The notes beneath the pieces were generated by a model. The model was not told where the DNA came from. It saw only the letters and a program-made list of their open reading frames with translations, and ran no database searches. Position numbers and translations under genes: made by a program. From Filobasidium wieringae (taxonomy: Eukaryota > Basidiomycota > Tremellomycetes > Filobasidiales > Filobasidiaceae): a stretch of 64,000 nucleotides of DNA. The stretch lies in contig BCIV01000001.1 in assembly GCA_001600055.1 (NCBI GenBank), positions 1,171,774 to 1,235,773 on the forward strand. The letters are read 5' to 3'. Positions 46,223 through 57,006 of the stretch are shown here, piece by piece. Within the stretch, counting starts at the first letter, position 1. Each line of letters opens with the position of its first letter.

Positions 46223-47479
46223 TCATGGACCCAGATCATTCGATTGACTCTTTTGTCTCTTCATCGGCGTACCGTCTTGAAATGCCCTAACACGAAATGT
46301 TGCGAGAATTGTACGTAAAGCAGAGGAGAGCACATGAGGGAATGAGCGACTTGTCCTGATTTGCTGGTCAGCGTGAGGGATTGGGAACTGACTTTCTACC
46401 CTTTGATGGTGCGGAACCAGTATCAGTTACATCCGTATCCATCTCCCATCCCCCGGTCGTCTGACCTAACCCCTGACTGGCAGCCGGCAATGTGTCGTTC
46501 GTCTTTTTATTGAACTTGTCTTCGTATTTGGCAGAATAAAGGGCGTTTCTCTTCACGACATAATCTTGTTGCTGTTGCCGATTTCGTGAACTGTCTGCTT
46601 TCGCCCTGATGATTTGTTGATCGATCGAGTCCAAGATGGATTGCGTGTTGTCACACCTGCAATTACACATTAGCTTCGCAATTTAAACCTGTCCCGCTCA
46701 AACGTACCAACTCTCCAATTTATTCTGCAACTCCGTCAAACTCTGATCCTCTCGATTCACATCTCTTCCAACCACCCAGTCAACGCTCAGGACACCCTCC
46801 TTTTGGTCAAGTTTGCCACCGAGTAAGGAAGAGTACATTGCGTCGATAATGAGATCCTCTAGGTCTCGAACGCTAGATACCTCTAACGAGGTGGCCAAGT
46901 CCGCATAAGATAAAGACTACAAGAATACCCATACGTTACTATGACACCAGTAATGTATACGACCAATCGGAACTTACTCGAGAATGGAGACATAGATCAA
47001 TTAGCGTCAGGTGTTTCAATTTCGTTATTTGAGCAGGGATTAATTCTGGGTAATCTCCTTTGCTAGCTACTCGGCAACGGCCGGCTCAGCGGGTTTGCGT
47101 AGAACCTTGGTTTCATAGGCACTTACCAGCATAGGTAGATAGATTTCCGTAAGCGAAGAGCTCTAGCAGCCGGTGACTTGAGGCATGGTCGGGATGTATC
47201 TTCAGCTGAAAGAAGATGTAATTCAGCTTGGCGACACAAATTCATGTGATTTGATTTGATTACTAACCTCTTTCACATTCGAAACATCCAGGAGCTCCCC
47301 AAAGCCGTATACTCCAGGCTACATGGATGATAGCTCTTCAGGAAATTATAAAGCATTCTCGAGGTAGAAATGGTACTAACCGCGGCTGTTGCATCTCTCG
47401 AAATCTTTGCAGCAGCTGCACCTTTATTCGATTTAGCCATGAGCAGGAATGGCTCGAGGTGATCATCAATCTCGGCCAT
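46223..47479 (-). CDS. CSN7: COP9 signalosome subunit 7 (PCI domain)
   Basis: Scaffold subunit of the deneddylase that acts on cullin-RING ligases. Start 47479 (MAEIDDHLEPFLLMAKSNKG), then APGVYGFGELLDVSNVKEL, HRLLELFAYGNLSTYA-like segment, and the winged-helix half of the PCI domain: LKHLTLIDLCLHSRSLSYAD, VRDLEDLIIDAMYSSLLGGK and DWVVGRDVNREDQSLTELQN with LESWCDNTQSILDSI following. These match human CSN7 block by block. The C-terminal helix and Gln-rich coil come next. The last splice is inferred: a GTCAGT donor after KGRK joins an exon encoding AFQDGTPMKRQKSQSND and stop TGA 46223-46225; unspliced, the protein would end at 46368 after PNPSR. Shares a 313-base divergent promoter with PRP28. 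Confidence 0.85.
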
Positions 47480-47792
47480 TTTGCTATACGCGAGGTTTCG
47501 AGAAGTAGGCAGTAAGGTTGAGAAACCGATGAATGCTGCTTGATAGAGAGTCTTAGATCTAAGTCTGTTAGTGTCACTACTAGAGGTAAGAGATGTTGGT
47601 GTTTTGTATGGAATCCATCCTCTCCTCCACTTTGGCTGAATCGTCATCTCCTTGAAAGCGCGAAAAGTCTACGGTCAATGATTTAGGTCGTTATTATCGA
47701 AGTCGAGGCGATCATGAATTATGAACGTCTACTGTTTTCACATTGGATAGGTCAATCAATACCGACCCGACGGTTTCCTTATATATTCCGAA
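47480..47792. promoter_or_regulatory. Divergent promoter, CSN7 and PRP28
   Basis: The two start codons face outward across 313 bases. I see no obvious TATA box. Confidence 0.4.
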
Positions 47793-50502
47793 ATGGCTAT
47801 TGGAAGAGCTCCATTGTCTGTAGAGGATATCCTCATCAAGCAGAAGGCAGAGAAGGAGGAAGCGGCCAAGGTAAGAAGTAATATACAACTAGAACCCTTG
47901 CACTTGGCTGATCTACTATATATCGACACACTACAGCCCAAATTCTTGAGTAAAGCACAAAGAGCGCAGATTGCTTTGGAAAAACGGCAACAGGAACTTG
48001 CATCTACTCAAGAAAAGCAAGCACAGGAAAGGGCTGAACGAGAAAAGCTAGAACAAGCTGCCGAGGAAGAGAGGAGACGGAATGAAGCATCAAGATACGG
48101 AGGAGGAGGCCCTTCGGGCGGACGATATGGCCAGCAATCTTATCAACCGCAGAACAGGGGTCCTGGAGGTCCCGGGGGTCCTGGTGCACACGGAAGACAA
48201 TACGATCCAAGAAACGCCCCTAACGCGCCGAAAGGCCCGAGAGGAGCTGGAGGTCCACCACCTGCAGGTCCCCGCACCGGAGGCTATGTGCCATCGCCAT
48301 TAAGTGGGAACGGAAGATCTGCTGCAGCAGATACTTCATCCCCTTATGCCCAGCCTATACCTACTGGTCCCAGGAATGGTACCAAGTCCATACCTGGTCC
48401 TCCTAGTCAGAACGATATCACTGTCACCGCCTCCCCTTCCCGAACATTCGACTCTGTCACCGACGGAATGACTATCGGCTCATCCGCTGCTCCGCCTTCT
48501 GATGCTGAATTAGCTATCATCCGTCAAAGGTACCTGGGAGCGGCTCCTGCTTTTGAAGGTGGTCCGCCTAAGAAACCACGAGTACGCAAGCTTAACGACA
48601 AGAAATTTGTCTTCGATTGGGATGCTAGCGAGGATACCGCTGCAGCGGAGGTCGGTACTTGGAGGGACGAGATCGCAAGTAATGGTGGAAGGAAAGATGG
48701 TGGAGGTGTCGGAACCATGTTAGGGGGAAGACTTGCAGGGTACGACGAAGGTGGACGAAGAAAAGGCACAAGTGCCGCTCTTCAAGACAACCATGCCGAT
48801 ACATTTGAACGTAGAAGAGCGGCTAAATTCGGGCACGATGATCGTCACTGGACTGAAAAGCCTTTGACTGATATGAGAGATCGTGATTGGCGTATTTTCC
48901 GGGAAGATTTCTCTATCTCAGCCCGAGGTGGAAATATCCCTCATCCCATGCGATCTTGGGCCGAATCTGACATCCCCGATCAAATGCTCAAGATCATCGA
49001 CGAGATTGGTTACAAAGATCCCAGCCCTATTCAGCGACAGGCTATTCCGATTGGCCTGAAGAACCGAGACCTGATTGGAATTGCTCAGACAGGTTCGGGT
49101 AAAACGGCCAGTTTTGTCATTCCAATGTTGGAATATATCTCGCATCTTCCTCCTCTTGATGAGGACAACAAACATCTCGGACCCTATGCATTGATCATGG
49201 CGCCAACGCGTGAATTGGCACAGCAGATCGAAAGCGAGACTAAGAGGTTTGCGGGACCTATGGGATACAATACCGTTTCAATTGTTGGAGGAAAAGCTAT
49301 TGAAGAGCAGCAGTTCAATCTTCGAGATGGAGCACAGATTGTCATTGCTACTCCAGGTCGTTTGAAGGATATCATCGATCGAAACATCATGGTGCTGAGT
49401 CAGTGTCGATACGTCGTCATGGACGAAGCCGATCGAATGGTCGATCTGGGTTTCGAGCAGGATTTGACTTTCATCTTGAACTCGATGCCTCCTGACTACG
49501 CGAAACCAGAGGACATGGATGTCGATGAAACGAAACCTGCCGTAATTTCGGAGGAACCCAAGACAGGATGGAAGGGGCTTCGAGTAACAACATTGTTTTC
49601 GGCAACTATGCCCCCAATTGTTGAACGATTGGCAAGACAGTACCTAAGAAAGCCGGCGACTGTTATCATCGGTAACGCTGGAGAGGCAGTCGAGACCGTC
49701 GAACAACGTGTAGAATTCGTTCAGGGAGACGAAAAGAGGAAGCTCAAGCTGCAAGAAATTCTGAGGACGATTGGCCTACCTCCACCTATGATTGTTTTCG
49801 TCAATCAAAAGAAAACCGCAGATATGGTCGTCAAATACGTTTCGCAAGCTGGAGTGAGTAACAATCCTAACAATTCCATCCTGAAGAAGAGCCGCAGGCT
49901 AACTGATCCGCTACTTACAGCGAAGAGCCACTACTTTACATTCCGGTAAGAATCAAGAACAGCGTGAAGCAGCTTTACAGTCTCTACGCGACGGAGACGT
50001 CGAGGTTTTGGTCGCTACTGATCTGGTAAGCATATAGACGCGAGCAGTTGTGCTTTCTTTGAGCTGACGCTGTTGTTCTCCAGGCTGGTCGTGGTATTGA
50101 CGTACCCGACGTGACGTGCGTCATCAACTGGCAGATGGCTTCAACAATCGAGAAGTATGTCCATCGTATTGGTCGTACTGGACGTGCTGGAAAGCAAGGT
50201 GTGGCTATCACTTTCTTGGGCAACGAGGATGAAGAGGTCATGTACGATCTTAAACAAGGTCTGTCTGGTTTGCACATTCAAAACTCATAAAGCGGTTCAC
50301 CAACGCCGCTTTGACATAACAGAAATCTCGAAGAGTCCGTTATCTACCGTCTCGTCCGAGTTGGCACACCATCCAGCCTCCAGGCAGCGTATCACGAGAG
50401 AGATGAAGGTGAGTATCTGCCGGTGGCGAAAAATAAGTCGTGATGACTGACTCAACTACACGCATTTCTATTACGCAGAGAAAGAGGGATGATGAAGATT
50501 GA
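47793..50502 (+). CDS. PRP28: DEAD-box spliceosomal RNA helicase Prp28
   Basis: Helicase that releases U1 snRNP from the 5' splice site so that U6 can pair there. Exons 47793-47870, 47937-49853, 49921-50025, 50084-50258, 50323-50408 and 50479-50502 give 794 residues, near the human DDX23 size. The N-terminus is a charged helix ([20 protein letters not shown]) followed by a Gly/Pro-rich low-complexity part, then [20 protein letters not shown], typical of Prp28. Helicase motifs: Q ([13 protein letters not shown]), I (AQTGSGKT), Ia (PTRELAQQ), Ib (TPGRL), II (DEAD), III (FSAT), IV (MIVFVNQKK), V (VATDLAGRGID) and VI ([10 protein letters not shown]). The end is RKRDDED. The first intron (47871-47936) has no stop and is a multiple of three, so retention would add 22 residues. 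Confidence 0.93.
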
Positions 50503-50779
50503 GCGATACAAGCCTTTCCGACATGTAGCTAATTGCGATGCAATCAGTATTTGTGCACAACCGTTGATAAGAAATGATGTTATAAGAGATGAGCAGTTTA
50601 TTTTCTCTTGCTCGTCATTGAACCCTTGGATAGTTTTCAAGATTGCAAAGATGCGAGATCTCGGCTTGTTGGCAAATTCTTTCCGTTCCAGGGCATCCGC
50701 AGATCCTGCACAAGCAAGAATCGATTTGAAGGCCAAACGATATCAGATCGATATGGAACGAGTCTCATATACATCGCTT

Positions 50780-52475
50780 CTACTTCCTCCCTCTGACAGG
50801 GAAGGCCACAATTTTACTCAAATCCCTATGACATCTCCAGCTGATTTCAAAGAAGTCTGGCTCATCTTCAACAGTGATCAGTCCATGTCGCATCAGGAAG
50901 TCGACGATCATCAGTCCACAGTTGGGCTTGAACGCGGTAGGGTCATTCTTCATGATATTGATGACCTCTTGAACGGGTAGTAGCTGTAGCGGAAAGTGAT
51001 GAGCGGCCGCGTTATCGGTACGAAGTGAGAGAGTTTTACCTGAAACGAATCCACTTCATCATCAAACGGCTTGAGTCGAACGTAGTCGGGAGAATCCCGA
51101 GGTGGAAGCTGTAAATCGTAGACGTGCCTGACGCGAGCACGACGGGTTAGCCAGTGACCTATGTCAGCACATGAGAAATGGAGCCTTACTCGAACTCTGA
51201 AAGAGTTTACATCAGGTTTAAAAAGCTGATGAACTTCTAGTTCCAAGATAATCTATGTAGAAAGACATACCAGGCCCGAACCATCCCGATTGCGTAACAT
51301 AGAAGTATGTTGTAAATCCAGCTGACCTAACCGATCAGCGTATCAGTCTAGAACCTTTCTTTAGCTACAGTCATGTGCATATACTTTACGAGCTTCCTGG
51401 TCAAGCTCTCTGGTAATGACGCCTCTTCTTGACACTCCTTGATCATCGATTCGAAAGGAGTCATCCCGGCTGGAATTCCACCCGCCACGGACTGATGAGG
51501 CACTACTGCTCAGCATTTCGATTACGAAAAGCAGTCCAGTAGCTAACTTACATTATCGAGCTTACTCGGCCAGCTGATAATGTATACTGGCATCAGCTCA
51601 GATATACTCGTACGGAAAGGCCCCTTATCCCTCACGTCGCTTTCGTCGCGCTTCGCTTGGGCACCCAAATTTGCATTTGATCACCATCCCCTTCATACGC
51701 TGTACGGCTTCGGGCTCAGCTCGTTTCGAACAGAAAGCTCCTCCTGGGACTCACCCGTCATATGTACCCCAAAAGTAGCCATACCAAATATTGCGCAAGC
51801 AGCTCGCTCGAAATCAAATGCTCGATTGCTGTGCAATGTATCGTCAGTGCTGCCGGCCAATGAGGTCTGTATGTTTCAGAACTGACATGGCGCCCGAAGT
51901 AGATTGACCAGAGCCTCCGGAACGAAAGTAGCTTGATTGAGGACTAGCATAAATCTCATAATGTTCATTGCGCCAACCTGCGCATCAAGCGATGAGATGA
52001 TCGCAAAGACAGTAAGGATAGCGTACCACCTACCGTCGAGACATTCCGCAAACATCCCCTTGCCTTTCATGTACTTTGCCAATCGGTTCATCTCTCGAGT
52101 CATGGTCTCATACCCCCCTTTTTGTAACCTCTCTGAGATGAAAGCAAACTCGGGTCCGTCCTGCCAGCAATTTCCTTCCGTGTTATCTCGTTGTAACGCT
52201 CGACAGATCCCAAATTCTATCATCTGCTCGCCCAGGTCTTCCGTAGGCCAAAAGTATTCCAAGAACCTTCTGACTTCAGGACGTAGCCATCCGATAGGCG
52301 CTAAATCGGCCTGCATGTCGTCTCGAGTTAGATGAAGTGGGATAGACCATGGTCGGAGGGTTGCAGAACCATTTTTGTCAACAGGTGATTGCAGCACATG
52401 AGACAATGTATCAGTAAGAGAAATTTCAAAATTATCAGCCTGACGAGCTATCTGGAGAAAGCTAGAAGGAGTCAT
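50780..52475 (-). CDS. Nudix hydrolase with DUF4743-type N-terminal domain
   Basis: Fungal member of the Tnr3/plant NUDT20-24 group, Nudix pyrophosphohydrolases whose relatives act on thiamin diphosphate derivatives; the exact substrate here is unknown. Start 52475 (MTPSSFLQIARQADNFEISL). The N-terminal domain shows IGWLRPEVRRFLEYF, FAECLDGWRNEHYEIYAS and the diagnostic FDFERAACAIFGMATFGVHM. The Nudix part reads IWVPKRSATKATWPSKLDN, then SVAGGIPAGMTPFESMIKEC with QEEASLPE, which is the Nudix box (GGIPAGMTPFESMIKECQEE). The C-terminus NCGLMIVDFLMRHGLITVED and EISWRCHRDL matches the family. Unlike S. pombe Tnr3 no thiamine pyrophosphokinase domain follows. About nine introns, one with a GTCAGT donor (exon ending GCGCCAT). 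Convergent to PRP28 (277 bases), divergent from IST1 (268 bases). Confidence 0.88.
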
Positions 52476-52743
52476 CGGTTTGTTAGGGAACCGTATTCGC
52501 AGTGCACGGACCAGTCGCCAGAGCGATTTGAGTAGGTTCTTGTGAACTAAATACAGGAGCGTCGACTCTGTAGCCGAGAAGCGTGACGTAATCGCAGATC
52601 GCCGGCCAAGAGGTGTCGACGACCTGAACGGTAGGAAACAACTCATCGGTCCTGTGGTTCGGCTGTAGCTTCCTGCAGATCATAGATCGTTGTATAAACA
52701 AGTCTCTTCGTGCGGACTGGACTTTAGTCATTGAAATCTCCGT
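52476..52743. promoter_or_regulatory. Compact divergent promoter, Nudix gene and IST1
   Basis: Only 268 bases separate the outward-facing start codons; both promoters must lie in it. No TATA box is evident. Confidence 0.4.
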
Positions 52744-54023
52744 ATGGTTCCCTGGCAAGCTCAGAAAGCGAAGGCGAGTAGAAGAACCTTTAGCGAGATG
52801 AACGCCGATATACGGATACTGACCGCTATTTCTGCTCTGTCGCAGGTTCAGCTTAGGTACACTAATTCGAAGACGAAGAATGAAAGTCACAAGGTTGAAC
52901 TTATACGAGGTGATTGTTTTGGTTTTCCAGGCTGGCAACGCAGAGACTGCGCATCCTTCAAGAGAAGAAACTGGCACTCGCCAAGCAGTCAGTATTAGTC
53001 CCGTTGACTCGAGAACCCGAACCTTTATTGACAACATGCCATTGCAGGTCAAGAAGAGATATTGCGGATCTTGTCACTAAGAACAGGGTCGAAACGGCAA
53101 GGCTACGTGTTGAGACGCTCATAGGCGATGATATACATGTAAGCGACAACTCGATATCTGTGAGACTTACGATCGGGTTATCTGATACATGTTCAGAAAG
53201 GTGGAGCTGCTCGAAATCATTGAGGTAAGGAGCATTTTGTATCGGATATTGATAGCATACTAAACCTTTCTTCGCTGCAGCTCTATACTGAAACCCTTCT
53301 AGCTCGTTTCGCTCTGTTGGATGCTTCGTACGTCCGCATATTCACCTCGTTAAAACCGCCTGCCTGTCTCAGCAACATCTCTTTACGGCAGTAAAGAAAC
53401 CCCTGACCCAAGTCTGATGGATGCCGTGTGTGCGCTCATCTATGCAGCCCCTCATACGGAACTCAAAGAGCTGCACATGGCTCGTGAAATGCTCATGCAA
53501 AAGTTTGGAAGACCGTTTGCCGTATCCGTAGTGAACAATGACCCACCCTGTGTCCCTGCGCGGGTACTGAACAAGATGGCCATTTATATACCTCCGCCGG
53601 AACTGGTCGATGCTTATTTACAGGAGATAGCAAGGGGTTATGGAATCACTTGGACGTCTGATCGGTTGGAAGCTAAAGCGGAGGAGGACCGAAGGGCGGA
53701 CCTGGAGAGAGAGGTAAAGGCGGCGGATGGTAAAGGGGAATCTAACACGAGTGGGGACGCTACTGCCAAGGTACGTCGTGCAGGAAACATCCTTGCTTTG
53801 GGATCGCTTGCTCATCGAGATTGTTCACGGCTTATTGTAGACATCCGACACGTCCGGAAATACGCAGGAGCCAGGAGAAAAGTCCGAATCACCTTTCGAC
53901 AAGGTCTCGCCAGAGGCCAAGAAGCTTATGGACGATACCCAGAAAAATCTGGGCAAGGAGGACAAGCAGGAGAACGATCTCGCTGCGTTAGCAGCTAGAT
54001 TCGATGCTCTTAAGAAACGGTGA
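52744..54023 (+). CDS. IST1: ESCRT-III-like protein Ist1
   Basis: Regulates Vps4 and membrane remodelling at endosomes. Eight exons close to 273 residues: 52744-52773, 52846-52856, 52931-52987, 53048-53138, 53201-53224, 53281-53327, 53392-53770 and 53841-54023. The family N-terminus appears only after splicing an 11-nt exon: MVPWQAQKAK + VQLR + LATQRLRILQEKKLALAKQ. Then SRRDIADLVTKNRVETARLR, VELLEIIE, LYTETLLARFALLDA, DAVCALIYAAPHTELKELHM, LMQKFGRPFAVSVVNNDPP and VPARVLNKMAIYIPPPELVD follow, giving the full Ist1 helical bundle. The C-terminus LAALAARFDALKKR carries a short Leu/Ala-rich helix that could serve as a MIM-type (Vps4 MIT-binding) motif. The first intron starts with GC. All phases sum to a multiple of three. 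Confidence 0.92.
52774..52845 (+). other. GC-AG intron of IST1
   Basis: The exon ends AAAGCGAAG and the intron begins GCGAGT, with gatactgacc as branch site and tcgcag as acceptor. A GT donor three bases on shifts the frame to an immediate stop, while the GC donor yields the family sequence QKAKVQLR. Confidence 0.8.
52846..52856 (+). other. 11-nt microexon of IST1
   Basis: GTTCAGCTTAG, flanked by an AG acceptor and a GTACAC donor, encodes the invariant VQLR of the Ist1 N-terminus together with the next exon. Confidence 0.8.
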
Positions 54024-54202
54024 TGTGCAGCAGAGCAGATGAGAGTTGTATAATTAGTAAGAAAGATCCACGACGAGTATCCAATCATGTTCTAGTATGA
54101 TTTCATTTGCAAGGGTATACATGTCATTATGCCGCGCATATGATTACAAGGTTGTGGGCGGTTGTCGTTTGTGCTGTGCAAGTTATACGATAGGCACGCA
54201 CT

Positions 54203-54833
54203 TTAGGTATTGGGTGCTTTACAAGCGACAATATCGATTTGTTCGATAACAACTTGTTCTACTCCACTATAACAAGCAATACGTCTGTATCAGATTAGCA
54301 AATCGGCAAAGTACGCCACATGGACTCATACGATTTATCTCCGGCTGTCGGGGGAATCAGACTTTCTAGTTTAAGATTTGGACGTTTTATGCTGAAATTC
54401 CACACTTCATCCACTGATCGATACGTCTTCAAATGGCCCTGATACGCATGAACCGGTGATGAGCTTGATACACGGGCAAAAGCCGGTCGGTTGCATATAT
54501 ACCTTGATAGTTGATTTGGCTTTGACTTGCTTTTGCAAAGCAATCGCCATACTCTTATCGAACTGGGGGGTTGGGACTATAGCTCAGAGCCGAACCTCCC
54601 TCTGATATGGTCTCTTTCTGCGCACCTGGATCAAAGTCTCGTTCGCAAGATTAGGTGTCATCTGACCGTTCTGCACCATCTCATCCAGAGCATCGCAGAG
54701 AGATCTACCCAAGCTGTCATTGCGAATTCATGCTGCTTGAGCTGCCTATCTCTATCTCTAGCTAGCATGGGTACTGAACTCACGCAGATCCTCGATAGAT
54801 TTCTAGATAGGTAGCCCTGGGTTCTTCTGCCAT
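54203..54833 (-). CDS. TOA2: TFIIA small (gamma) subunit
   Basis: Small subunit of TFIIA, which stabilises TBP on promoters. Five exons (54784-54833, 54626-54713, 54503-54562, 54332-54438, 54203-54266) close to 122 residues, in the 105-125 range usual for the family. Seen: MAEEPRATYLEIYRGSA, then LGRSLCDALDEMVQNGQMTP, the helical FDKSMAIALQKQVKAKSTIK, GHLKTYRSVDEVWNFSIKRP and the C-terminal strand VEQVVIEQIDIVACKA. Human TFIIA-gamma has the same blocks (YRGS...LGTALTDALDEM, GHLHTYRFCDDVW, DKVKIVACDG). No long insertion. Convergent to IST1 with 179 bases between stops. Confidence 0.93.
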
Positions 54834-55213
54834 TTAGTAACGGGCTGCACTATAGGTAATGGATATCTCCTGTCTTCCGATTCAGCTTGTTTGACCGGGT
54901 CGTAAACTCGATCGCAGTTTTTCAGTCTGTTATGATATTATGTCGCTGCGACTTGTCGTACTATCGACCACGACTTGTCGTTGTGAGCAGTTGCCACTGA
55001 CACCGATATATATTCCCTATGTTCATTATCGAGTCGGTAGGTGACTTACTCGACCGGAGCGGAACCGCACAGATGGCTTACGTCAGCGCGGTCGACCACT
55101 TCGATGAGGTCACACCTGAAGGAACATTATTCGAGTAATCGACCAAATCTTTATCAATAGCCTTATAGACACTCCACTACATCTTAATCGACTCAGTCTG
55201 AAGTATACCCATC
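54834..55213. promoter_or_regulatory. Divergent promoter, TOA2 and the small membrane-protein gene
   Basis: A 380-base region between two outward-facing starts. It contains several cgacttgtcg-like motifs (around 54951 and 54971) that form an imperfect direct repeat, (ctgcgacttgtcgt)/(cacgacttgtcgtt), a possible factor site. Confidence 0.4.
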
Positions 55214-55973
55214 ATGAGCTCGATCCCTCACCCGAAGCTTTCCGACAAGCCCAATACGGACTACATTCTCCTCCATACGGCATTGAAAGGTGAGTGCGTG
55301 ATCGGGCAGTATCGTCTTGGTTTGCTCCTAGGGAAGTGGGAACTGATATCAAGATAACACGCAATTCAGCTGCGCAGACAATGTCTATCGTGACCCCTCC
55401 TCTCATCCTTATCTCGCATGCTATCCGGAAACAACCCATCTCGATCCGTACTTTCTTCCGCAAGTACAACCTGTGGGGTCTTGGAGGAACCGTGGCCAGT
55501 GTCCCTATCGGAGCTTATGTGATGAAGGATGAGCCAGAGAGTGCTATGGCAGCACGAAGGGGACGTCTGGTGAGTACATTGCAATTTCTGTCGGCCGATC
55601 GCGCATGATGCTGACGATTTCTCATCCTGCAGTCTCACAGCGTAAGCCGTGAGCTGAGAGCGAGCTAATGCGGGTACTGACTAAAACACGTTTCATATTG
55701 TAGCCAACTCAAATCCGAACGGACGACTACTCTCTTATCGGTTTCGCTCTCGGTGCATTAGTCACCCCTACTCTTCTACTAAAACGAGCCTCCTTGCCAT
55801 CCCTTCTAATTGGAGGAGGTCTACTAGGAATGTCAGGAGGAATCTACACGCATCTCTACAAATCATGGGTCCAGGGGTACGGAGTCGAGCCGGACTTGAG
55901 CGGCATGATCAAGGATCTTGAAAAGTTGCCTAAGGACGCCAAGGAGAAGGCTAAGGAGGTGTTGGACAAGTAG
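55214..55973 (+). CDS. Small two- or three-span membrane protein, possibly DUF1757-like
   Basis: Function unknown. Exons 55214-55289, 55370-55569, an optional 9-nt exon 55633-55641, and 55704-55973 give 184 residues (181 without the microexon). A polar start (MSSIPHPKLSDKPNTDYILL) leads to SIVTPPLILISHAIRK, LWGLGGTVASVPIGAYVM and a Gly/Leu-rich hydrophobic pair SLIGFALGALVTPTLLLKRA, LPSLLIGGGLLGMSGGIYTH, followed by a soluble Lys-rich tail (DLEKLPKDAKEKAKEVLDK). No signal peptide; the pattern of short Gly-rich spans and positive flanks suggests a mitochondrial inner membrane or ER protein. The similarity to fungal DUF1757 is a recollection, not a search. Confidence 0.7.
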
Positions 55974-56052
55974 AAAAATGTTGCATCCCATAAAGACTGT
56001 AGCAAGGTATCGTTGATGTATCAAGCCGAACTGAAACTTATGTTATAATTCA

Positions 56053-56306
56053 TCAAGGTAGTTGAAATGGAGCTGTGGTCCGCTCCAAGTACGGCCAAGC
56101 GTCAGGATAGACAACCGGGTCCCGCAACCTCAAGGACGATGGCGCCATGCAGATGTGAGCACGTGTGGAACTGAAAGAAATGGTCTCCGCAACCAGACGT
56201 ACCTGTTCAAGTGCGATGCCGTTTTCTCTGCGAACGATTGATTTTCCCCGGTCCTGCTTCTCTCAGTCAGAGTCGCAGCCACCAGCTCTTTGCAGAATGA
56301 CCGCAT
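56053..56306 (-). CDS. Possible small unidentified gene
   Basis: Two - strand pieces (ATG at 56306 with MRSFCKELVAATLTERSRTG, then after a GTACGT...TTTCAG intron STRAHICMAPSSLRLRDPVV and ending FQLP at TGA 56053-56055) join in frame to about 73 residues. Composition looks coding and splice signals are good, but no family is recognised and the start is not certain. It would end 80 bases from the convergent membrane-protein gene. It could be an accidental frame. Confidence 0.25.
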
Positions 56307-57006
56307 CTGCGTTTATACAACTTGAAGTCCTCGCTGCCTTACCATAAAGCCCACAATTGAACCCCTCAATTGATGGTACCATCAGAGCGTCAGAACCGGT
56401 CCTTTGAGCGGGGTCATGCACATTTGGGGTACCTATCATGCTCATGGACGTCGCCTGGTGTCAAGCGACGTGTATGTAGGTTCGTACGTAGTGACGCGCT
56501 GCTGCTGCAGCATTGCCGATCTCTAAGACACATTTCACAAAGAAGGCATTCTCTCTCACAGCATTCCAACCTATCATCATCCCCCATCACCTATCATCAG
56601 CAAACCCTCATCACACTATCATACCACCTGATAATCTAACGACCATTCCTCTCAGCAAGCAAGGGACAGTACAGAGCTATAATCAATCGGCTTCATAGCG
56701 TTTCACAAGGAGCATACGACGGGTCGAATAGGCTTCCATATCTCATCTAACGATCGCTTTCCACAACGATATTTAGGAAAAAGGACTGTCTGCTATCAGA
56801 TTTCGAGTGAAAGTATTGCATCTCGAGTGAGTAAACCTCCCTTAACCAACCGTTCCACTCGGAACTCCATTACGGTAAAGTAGCTCGACTGACTTTGAAA
56901 CTTGATGAATCAGTACATAGGAATCACTCGGTCTCATCAATCAATCATATTATCCCTACAAAACCAAAATAGCCAATACCTACCAGATTATAACGGTGAC
57001 TTGTGC
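56307..57006. promoter_or_regulatory. Long upstream region of the PUF gene
   Basis: About 700 bases lie before the first PUF codon. The stretch 56540-56640 is very rich in C, A and T (catcatcccccatcacc), like many fungal 5' untranslated regions. A probable leader intron is at 56827-56913. No other feature is clear. Confidence 0.4.
56827..56913 (+). other. Probable 5'-UTR intron of the PUF gene
   Basis: GTGAGT donor, cgactgactt branch site and gaatcag acceptor are in the right order. Removing it makes the ATG at 57007 the first ATG of the mature leader. Confidence 0.5.
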
